A stretch of DNA of 64,000 bases, from contig NZ_FXAJ01000009.1 of assembly GCF_900177535.1 (NCBI RefSeq), positions 1-64,000 on the forward strand. The letters run 5' to 3'. The notes under the pieces were generated by a model. The model had not been told where the DNA came from and searched no databases. It saw only the letters and a program-made list of their open reading frames with translations. Made by a program: the position numbers and the translations under genes. Numbering within the stretch: the stretch's first letter is position 1; each line of letters opens with the position of its first letter. Below are positions 57,997 through 64,000 of this stretch, piece by piece. This DNA is from Priestia filamentosa. Lineage in GTDB: Bacteria > Bacillota > Bacilli > Bacillales > Bacillaceae_H.

Positions 57997-59574
57997 ATGA
58001 GTCTGGAAGAATTTCTGCACAATCTGCATTTTGATATTGATAAGGCAAATCAGCCGAACTGGGAAGCGGATTGGGAGGATGCACCGCTTGCATATAAACT
58101 CTACCGTGGATTACCGGTTGTTCCATTGTCCACGGAAGTACCGCTGACGCTTACTGGAGGAGAACCTCCCGCAAGACTGGACCTTAATAGAGTTGGTCAT
58201 TTTCTCTGGTATGTATTCGGTTTTACTCAATTGAGCCAATCAGTCTTTCCAATGGATTCCCCAGAGCAAGATTCCTACCCTTTGCAGTCGTATCGACGGT
58301 TTGCTCCTTCTGGTGGGGCGTTATACCCTAACGAATTGTACGTGTATTTGAAGGTAGAGGGACTCCCTGATGGAGTCTACTATTATGATGTAGCACACCA
58401 TAGCCTGGTATTGTTGCGGGAAGGGAATTTCGATTCCTATTTAGCCAAGGCACTAGGAAATCGGTGTGACATCTCCTCGTGTTTTGGTACTGTCTTTGTG
58501 TCAACCATGTTCTGGAAAAATTTTTTTAAATACAACAATTTTGCATACCGACTCCAAGGATTGGATGCTGGTGTGCTGATTGGACAGTTAATGGAGGTAG
58601 CGAAACGGTTTGGCTTTGCCTCAGGGGTGTACTTTCAATTTCTTGATACCGCAATCAATCATCTGCTTGGACTATCCGAACAGAAGGAGAGCGTATATAG
58701 TGTAATCCCATTATCGGTGGAAGTCACCATCTGGTCTACTAACGGAAGGAATCTATGCGAAAATGTTATATCGAAGGAATTGAGACAAGAGCTGCCAGCG
58801 ATTCAACCAGAATATCTCGAGCGATCACTTAATGTCAAAGAGTATCCGATGATAACTGCGATGAACGCAGCTTCTAAGCTGGATTCCACATGGTCATTTC
58901 GAGTGATCGGGGAGAGGGGAGCTGCGGAACGTATGGATTCCGCGGTGGCATTGCCTCATATAGAGCCCTTGTCATATGATTTGGCTGAGGCCTGCAGAAA
59001 TCGGTTTTCTCCCGACATGGATTTCGTTTTGGGGAGGGTGAGTCAACAACAATTGGCTACCCTTCTTCTAGAAGCAACGGGTTCTTTTTCATACCGGAAT
59101 GATTTGGATGAAGCATATAGGAGTAACGACTCTCGTGTAACAATTTATAGCTGTTTATATAATGTTGAAGGTATTACAAATGGGGCGTACTATTATGACA
59201 GCACAGAACACTTGTTAAGAGAAATATGCCCAGGAGACTATCGACTCCATTTACAGACTGGAATGTCTCTGGATAATGTGAATTTGCTCCAGGTACCACT
59301 TTGCCTGCATGTGGTTGGTGACAAGGAATTCTATAAAACAGAACTAGGATACAGGGGCTATCGAATCCAACAGATGGAAGCAGGCATGCTCGTGCAACGA
59401 TTGCTTTTGGCTGCGCAAGCTCTCGGGATGGGAGGGCACCCGCTTCTTGGATTTGACGCGAATTTGAGTGATGAACTCTATAAAATAGATCAACAAGGAA
59501 AGACCAGTCTAATCCAAATCCCCATTGGTCCCTATCGCCCTCGTCCTTGGCTGAGGGGAAGTTTGCACAGCTAA
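57997..59574 (+). CDS. SagB-type FMN dehydrogenase (azoline oxidase)
   Basis: This flavoenzyme should oxidise azolines to thiazoles/oxazoles. The 525-aa protein is a tandem of two nitroreductase-fold halves. The first has RRFAPSGGALYPNE (100-113), the SagB/ThcOx FMN signature, and DGVYYYDVAHHSL. The second repeats GAYYYDSTEHLL and ends QMEAGMLVQRLLLAAQALGM then GGHPLLGFD. I choose ATG 57997 because TTAGGAGG lies 7 bp upstream; an in-frame GTG at 57979 overlaps that site. It closes the operon. No terminator directly follows; the copied rpsI terminator at 59722 is the first one downstream. Confidence 0.93.
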   Translation: MSLEEFLHNLHFDIDKANQPNWEADWEDAPLAYKLYRGLPVVPLSTEVPLTLTGGEPPARLDLNRVGHFLWYVFGFTQLSQSVFPMDSPEQDSYPLQSYRRFAPSGGALYPNELYVYLKVEGLPDGVYYYDVAHHSLVLLREGNFDSYLAKALGNRCDISSCFGTVFVSTMFWKNFFKYNNFAYRLQGLDAGVLIGQLMEVAKRFGFASGVYFQFLDTAINHLLGLSEQKESVYSVIPLSVEVTIWSTNGRNLCENVISKELRQELPAIQPEYLERSLNVKEYPMITAMNAASKLDSTWSFRVIGERGAAERMDSAVALPHIEPLSYDLAEACRNRFSPDMDFVLGRVSQQQLATLLLEATGSFSYRNDLDEAYRSNDSRVTIYSCLYNVEGITNGAYYYDSTEHLLREICPGDYRLHLQTGMSLDNVNLLQVPLCLHVVGDKEFYKTELGYRGYRIQQMEAGMLVQRLLLAAQALGMGGHPLLGFDANLSDELYKIDQQGKTSLIQIPIGPYRPRPWLRGSLHS

Positions 59575-59645
59575 TTAAGGTATAGAGCAATATGTACTTA
59601 GTTATAGGTTAAGAAAACTACTTCCTTATATTTAATATATAAATA

Positions 59646-59775
59646 AAAGAACGTAAAAATATAGTCTTAAAGGCGATCGTCATGCACCTCAGTTCTCAAA
59701 ACGTTAATTTTACGTTTTGCAAAACCCTTTCTCGGATCTCTGAGGAAGGGTTTTTTTGTTTATTTAAATAAATTT
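59646..59775 (+). repeat. Right copy of the rpsI 3'-end direct repeat
   Basis: AAAGAACGTAAAAAT-ATAGTCTTAAAGGC and GATCGTCATGCACCTCAG then TTCTCAAAACGTTAA repeat the last 62 bp of rpsI with a one-base deletion and about five changes. The fragment still encodes LKGDRHAPQFSKR and a stop, against [13 protein letters not shown] in rpsI. The terminator stem follows again. No ribosome binding site or upstream rpsI sequence accompanies it. It most simply marks the right junction of an insertion at rpsI. Confidence 0.88.
59722..59757 (+). terminator. Duplicated rpsI terminator
   Basis: AAACCCTTTCTC and GAGGAAGGGTTT pair with one mismatch, followed by seven T. It is the first terminator after the TOMM dehydrogenase gene and probably ends that operon. 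Confidence 0.85.
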
Positions 59776-60063
59776 CTCTTTTTTAACAATATATGCAATG
59801 GTATTAAAAACTAGCCGCTGTTTCTCTAACTACAAGTTATCGTGAGTATATTTCTTTTTTATTGACACCTAAGGCATTATTATTGAGATTATAGTGTTAA
59901 TTAGAATGCACAAAAGTAGAAAGGCAAAATACATTTTACTTTTATTTAGGACAAGTACAGAAACTATAAATACTCTTTCCAATACATATAAGCTATTGCT
60001 ACTTGTAAGGTCTGTAAATTCAGTTGTTGGAGCTTATGGACAAGATAATATAAAGGCTAAATA
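59776..60063 (+). other. Intergenic stretch without recognised content
   Basis: This AT-rich gap holds no ORF or RNA that I recognise. A consensus TTGACA occurs at about 59872, but no convincing -10 lies 16-18 bp downstream. Confidence 0.5.
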
Positions 60064-60080
60064 ACATAAGGAGAAGAACG

Positions 60081-60431
60081 GTGATGAGCAAAATTATAGA
60101 AGATGAACATTATTACAATAATTGCTACAAAGTTATAGACGATATATTAGAATTTGAACGAGTATATATGGTAGATGAATACCAATTTAATAAAGAGACA
60201 TATGAAATGCTAGGGAAGATATATAAGAGCTTGCCATGTTATTTAAGAGATTACGTTGATTTCCCTCATTGGTATGGTTGCGAAGAGAAAGGGGATCAAT
60301 ACTTTATTAGTGTTTCATTTGAAATGTCTGGACTACAGTTCTGGGGGAACGTGCCGATCACACAATTTTCGCAATGGGAAAAAGCCTTGCATGAAGGGAT
60401 AGAAGACTTTCCTTTTAAATATCAATCATAA
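60081..60431 (+). CDS. Hypothetical protein
   Basis: I do not recognise this 116-aa acidic protein. It has no signal peptide or membrane segment. It is rich in Tyr and Phe, and the middle reads FPHWYGCEEKGDQYFISVSF followed by EMSGLQFWGNVPI. The start is GTG 60081 or ATG 60084 behind AAGGAG. It lies outside the rpsI repeat and 30 bp before the monooxygenase gene, with which it may be cotranscribed. Small soluble acidic proteins of this kind include immunity proteins, but that is only a possibility. Confidence 0.7.
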   Translation: MMSKIIEDEHYYNNCYKVIDDILEFERVYMVDEYQFNKETYEMLGKIYKSLPCYLRDYVDFPHWYGCEEKGDQYFISVSFEMSGLQFWGNVPITQFSQWEKALHEGIEDFPFKYQS

Positions 60432-60461
60432 AGGCCGTAATTCTGAAGGAGGATAAGATAA

Positions 60462-61511
60462 ATGGAGATAGGAATTAGTACCTTTGTAGAAACAACTCCA
60501 GATGTAAAAACAGGAGAAGTAATTAGTCATGCACAACGGATTCGAGAAGTAGTAGAGGAAATTGTTCTGGCAGATCAAGTTGGGTTAGACGTATTTGGGG
60601 TAGGAGAGCATCATCGTGAAGACTATGCTTCTTCTTCTCCTGCTGTTATATTGGCAGCAGCGGCTTCACAGACCAATAATATTCGCTTAACAAGTGCTGT
60701 TACTGTTCTTTCCTCAGTAGATCCTGTTCGCGTTTTTCAAGACTTTGCAACGCTTGATGGCATTTCAAATGGGCGTGCTGAGATTATGGCAGGAAGAGGG
60801 TCTTTTATTGAGTCATTTCCGCTCTTTGGTTATGATTTAAGAGATTATGAAGAACTGTTTGATGAAAAGCTAGATTTGCTTTTAAAGCTACAAACGTCTG
60901 AGAAGATTACATGGAGCGGAAAGCATAGACCAGCTATTGAGAATTTAGGTGTCTACCCAAGGCCTGTCCAAAAACCGTTACCAATTTGGATTGGAAGTGG
61001 AGGAAACCAAGAGTCTGTTATAAGGGCAGGGCTTCTCGGACTTCCACTTGTGTTGGCGATTATCGGGGGCAGCCCGCTTCATTTTGCTCCGCTTGTGGAG
61101 CTATACAAAAAAGCAGCAGAACATGCAGGTCATGACTCATCCAAATTAAAAGTGGCTTCCCATTCTCATGGGTTTATTGCAGATGATACAGAAACAGCTA
61201 CTGATAAGTTTTTTCCTCCTACACAATATGCGATGAACAAGCTTGGAAAAGAACGTGGCTGGGGACCTTATAACCGCTCAAGCTTCGATGCGGCCCGAAG
61301 CTTTGAAGGAGCTCTTTACGTAGGGGATGCAGATACAGTAGCGGAGAAAATTATTCATCTGCGTAAGGAGGTTGGGATAGAACGCTTTATGCTTCATGTT
61401 CCGGTTGGGACAATGCCACATGAAGATGTTATGAGAGCCATTGAGCTTCTAGGGACAAAAGTGGCCCCGAAAGTGAAGGCAGAGGTTGCGCGCTGGGAAT
61501 CAATCCAATAA
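60462..61511 (+). CDS. Luciferase-like (LLM class) flavin-dependent monooxygenase
   Basis: The 349-aa protein has the bacterial-luciferase TIM-barrel fold: MEIGISTFVETTPD at the first strand, VFGVGEHHREDYASSSPAVI (the conserved GEHH segment), RLTSAVTVLSSVDPVRVFQD, and the GRAEIMAGRGSFIESFPLFG motif. It should use reduced FMN or F420 on an unknown substrate. ATG 60462 follows AAGGAGG. It ends at a bidirectional terminator shared with the convergent STAND gene. Functional linkage to the TOMM genes is not indicated. Confidence 0.92.
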   Translation: MEIGISTFVETTPDVKTGEVISHAQRIREVVEEIVLADQVGLDVFGVGEHHREDYASSSPAVILAAAASQTNNIRLTSAVTVLSSVDPVRVFQDFATLDGISNGRAEIMAGRGSFIESFPLFGYDLRDYEELFDEKLDLLLKLQTSEKITWSGKHRPAIENLGVYPRPVQKPLPIWIGSGGNQESVIRAGLLGLPLVLAIIGGSPLHFAPLVELYKKAAEHAGHDSSKLKVASHSHGFIADDTETATDKFFPPTQYAMNKLGKERGWGPYNRSSFDAARSFEGALYVGDADTVAEKIIHLRKEVGIERFMLHVPVGTMPHEDVMRAIELLGTKVAPKVKAEVARWESIQ

Positions 61512-61523
61512 AGAATGTTTAAT

Positions 61524-61574
61524 ATACAAATATAAGGGATGGCTAGATGCCATCCCTTATATTTGTATTTTTTA
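61524..61574. terminator. Bidirectional terminator between convergent genes
   Basis: ATACAAATATAAGGGATGGC pairs perfectly with GCCATCCCTTATATTTGTAT (20 bp) around TAGAT, with T tracts on both strands. It serves the monooxygenase gene and the convergent ATPase gene; the stop codon of the latter lies at the stem-loop boundary. Confidence 0.93.
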
Positions 61575-64000
61575 GTAAGTTCTCATTCATTGATTTATGA
61601 AATTCTTCTACTTCCTGGCGGATATTAATAATTGGTTCCCATGAGTGAATTAAATTAATGACCTTTTCATTTAAATCATATGCTTCCTTGTACTTTCTTT
61701 TTCGAGCAAGTATTTGAGCTTTGCCATAATAGCAGTAGATAAGCTCAATTTGATTTGGTTTATTTTGATTATAAAGAAGGTTATTGAACATTTTTTCTGC
61801 CTTTTCATAGAAATCGCAATGCATATAGGCTAATCCTAGGTTGAAGTATGCTTCAATCGTTTTTTCGCCTCCGTATAACATGCTCTTTTCATTTGCTAAT
61901 TCATAAAAATGAATAGCTTCTTTATAATTTTTAGTCAGTAAACAAAAATCTCCTTGCATTAATAAAACACGATGTTTGATGACAGGTATAACAGGGACAC
62001 TACATATCTTCTTTAATATGTTCTTTGCTTCTTTTATCCGGTCCGTTTTTAAAAAAAACTTTGCTTTTAAGGCAAGTCCCCAAATCTTAAGATCGTGCGC
62101 TTCTTGATGGATCTCATCTGTTGCTTTTAATATGAGGAGTCCTTCTTCTATTTGGCTATATGCTTCTTCTAATTTATTTACTTCCATAAGCGCCCATCCA
62201 ATAATATCAATTCGAATCAAAGCCTCAGAAATCTTATCATTCATTTGATGAGCGTAATCAGCAGCCTCTAATCCATACTGAATTCTTAGCGGTAGATTAA
62301 CGCGACTTAGAAAATGACTGAGACGGAGTATTAAATTCATTACTAATTCTTTCTCAGCATGTTTACTTGCCCATTCTAAGGCTTTTAAAATATTGGGCCA
62401 TTCTTGTTTAAGTTCCTCTAAATCCCGACCAAGTAAGTAACTCCAATATATGAATTGTGGTTGTTCGCGCTTTAAATGAGTATCTAAATATTGAATATAA
62501 TACTGACTCCAACGCTTTCTTGAGTTTTTCTCAAAATCCTCATCAGCATCTAAATGTTGTTTACCATAAGTTACTACTGTTTGATGTGCTAAATAATGTG
62601 GTTTATCCCCAATATAATTCTGTTGTACAAGAGCATGAGTTCGCAACCTCTCAACAGCATAATGAAATTTTCGAGAGTCCAATCCAGCGGCTGTAGCCCA
62701 ACTTTTCTCGTCAGGGGGGCTATGAAAGAAACAGAGCACTTGCCAAAGCCGTTGAGTATCTTCATTACACTTGTCCCATGTACTGCCAAATAAAAAGTCA
62801 AATAGCTCAACAAGAGAGTAACCGGCATTTCTTATTTTTTGGATAAGCTGTTCAACAGGGATATTATTATCTAGAATATAAGCAATGCTAAGTGATAGTG
62901 CTTTAGGATTGCCGGCAGTAGCTAAAATAAGCTCCTTTTGAACATTTAAAGGAATATTTAATAATTGCTCTATCTTTGTTTTTTTGGTTGAGGAAGGGTA
63001 AGTTTGGAGATGTCGACTTATTTCATAAGAGAAAAAATCCGATGCTTCCCCTTCCTCAAACCCTTTTAGTTGAATCGTATTTATTTCTAAAAAGCCTGCT
63101 TTATATTTTTGATTTAAATTTTCACGAGCGGTTAAAATGACCTTCACTCCTTGAGGAAGGCCCATGACAAATTCATAAATCTCACTTTCAGCTGTGTCGA
63201 TACTGTCTACAATAAGAAGTAGAGGCTGTTGTTGAGAATAAATGGCCAAGACATTCCGGACAACAAGGCGTTTTTCTGCAATAGATTTGTCAATTTGCTC
63301 TGCACGTCCTAGTTGGTAGGCAATCGTATCTAAGAAGTCATTAAAACTTAATCCTTTCCAATCGCCATTAATCCAAATAATATGTTTAAATACAGGCCAT
63401 TCCTGGTTTCTGTTTATCTGTTCAATACATAAATATGCGGCTTCAAGGGCTATTGTAGTTTTACCCATGCCTGCCCATCCGGCAATAAGACAAACGGGGG
63501 AAGGGGAATGAATCCATTGTCTAATAACTTCTAGTTCCTGGTGACGACCAATAAATTGTCCTGATCCTCGGGTAGGCAAGTTATGCATTAACGGTTCTTC
63601 CTTTATCTCAGACGTTGGATGAGAGGGATGGGAATCAAATAGTTTAGAAATAACCTCGTTGATTTCTCCTTCATTTGGTGGACCAAATGAAGAATCATTT
63701 CTCAATATCTTTGCCTTCCTAAAACAAGAAGCTACCCAAATCGGAATTGGTGGTGTAATAGTAGGAATTGAAGTTGTTGCTAATACATTTGTGAACCATT
63801 CTTTGTTCATATACTCTTCCTTAATAATAGTCCACAAGATTCCAAAAAGTTTTCCATCATCTATCCGTCCGGGAATATATTTCAAACCCATTTGCCCCAT
63901 CCAACTCTTAATGGTGTTAGAAGAAACACCTATTTGATATGCAATCTTATCTAAATAAGATTGACCTAGAGAGGCGCTCTCACTTCTGTTTCTTTTTATT
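61543..64000 (-). CDS. STAND-class NB-ARC/TPR ATPase with N-terminal HTH, 5' end outside window
   Basis: This large multidomain NTPase is probably a stress-, phage- or signal-responsive switch. A 785-aa frame opens at an internal Met (63900), but the same frame stays open to the window edge and reads SYLDKIAYQIGVSSNTIKSW, a helix-turn-helix, so the true start lies beyond 64000. Next come a conserved unassigned region (EWFTNVLATTSIPTITPP), Walker A GWAGMGKTT, Walker B PLLLIVDSID, sensor-like KVILTAREN and a GLPL-like TAGNPKALSL. The C-terminal ~300 residues form TPR-type helical repeats. No toxic effector domain is visible in this part. It could be a regulator or an antiphage sensor. Confidence 0.85.
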   Translation of the reverse strand, partial: IKRNRSESASLGQSYLDKIAYQIGVSSNTIKSWMGQMGLKYIPGRIDDGKLFGILWTIIKEEYMNKEWFTNVLATTSIPTITPPIPIWVASCFRKAKILRNDSSFGPPNEGEINEVISKLFDSHPSHPTSEIKEEPLMHNLPTRGSGQFIGRHQELEVIRQWIHSPSPVCLIAGWAGMGKTTIALEAAYLCIEQINRNQEWPVFKHIIWINGDWKGLSFNDFLDTIAYQLGRAEQIDKSIAEKRLVVRNVLAIYSQQQPLLLIVDSIDTAESEIYEFVMGLPQGVKVILTARENLNQKYKAGFLEINTIQLKGFEEGEASDFFSYEISRHLQTYPSSTKKTKIEQLLNIPLNVQKELILATAGNPKALSLSIAYILDNNIPVEQLIQKIRNAGYSLVELFDFLFGSTWDKCNEDTQRLWQVLCFFHSPPDEKSWATAAGLDSRKFHYAVERLRTHALVQQNYIGDKPHYLAHQTVVTYGKQHLDADEDFEKNSRKRWSQYYIQYLDTHLKREQPQFIYWSYLLGRDLEELKQEWPNILKALEWASKHAEKELVMNLILRLSHFLSRVNLPLRIQYGLEAADYAHQMNDKISEALIRIDIIGWALMEVNKLEEAYSQIEEGLLILKATDEIHQEAHDLKIWGLALKAKFFLKTDRIKEAKNILKKICSVPVIPVIKHRVLLMQGDFCLLTKNYKEAIHFYELANEKSMLYGGEKTIEAYFNLGLAYMHCDFYEKAEKMFNNLLYNQNKPNQIELIYCYYGKAQILARKRKYKEAYDLNEKVINLIHSWEPIINIRQEVEEFHKSMNENLLKNTNIRDGI

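Noticed and set aside
59646-59707. A second rpsI gene
   Set aside because: Only the last ~20 codons are present, without start or ribosome binding site and with a one-base deletion; it is a repeat fragment.

Overview
The window is chromosomal DNA of a low-GC Gram-positive of the family Bacillaceae (Bacillus/Priestia-like). Gene order, protein sequences, SigA promoters spaced 17 bp apart and strong AGGAGG ribosome binding sites all match the Bacillus subtilis region from ctsR through the ribosomal protein superoperon. I do not assign a species.

Positions 1-15,500 begin with the 3' end of a 5S rRNA gene. The CtsR heat-shock operon follows (ctsR-mcsA-mcsB-clpC, with a CtsR operator beside the promoter), then radA, disA and yacL, the MEP isoprenoid genes ispD-ispF, gltX, a cysteine T-box controlling cysE-cysS, and mrnC, rlmB and rae1. 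Positions 15,500-28,300 hold sigH, rpmGB, secE, nusG, the L11/L1/L10/L12 genes with an L10 leader, an rRNA methyltransferase and rpoB-rpoC. Positions 28,300-52,700 hold the str, S10, spc and alpha operons (rpsL to rplQ), the ECF transporter module ecfA1-ecfA2-ecfT, truA, and rplM-rpsI behind an L13 leader. This core is ordinary with two exceptions: the L7Ae-like gene usually found between rpoC and rpsL (ybxF/rplGB) and the KOW-domain gene usually found between map and infA (ybzG position) are both decayed to recognisable remnants.

Positions 52,713-59,645 are an accessory island placed directly after rpsI. The last ~60 bp of rpsI and its terminator occur again, diverged, at 59,646-59,757, so the island is flanked by direct repeats of the rpsI 3' end. 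It carries a frameshifted XRE regulator remnant, a small hypothetical membrane-protein ORF, and a complete TOMM/LAP (thiazole/oxazole-modified peptide) locus of the heterocycloanthracin/sonorensin type. That locus has an 89-residue precursor with twelve consecutive Cys-X-X repeats plus a final Cys, an ocin-ThiF-type F protein, a fused E1-like/YcaO cyclodehydratase ending in a PxPxP motif, and a SagB-type dehydrogenase. No exporter, leader protease or obvious immunity gene is present. A terminator between precursor and enzymes should raise precursor dosage. The duplicated rpsI terminator probably ends the enzyme operon.

Positions 59,758-64,000 hold a small hypothetical gene, a luciferase-like flavin monooxygenase, and a convergent STAND (NB-ARC/TPR) ATPase with an N-terminal HTH that runs off the window edge. 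All positions, motifs and hairpins were read by eye; no alignment, folding or database search was run.
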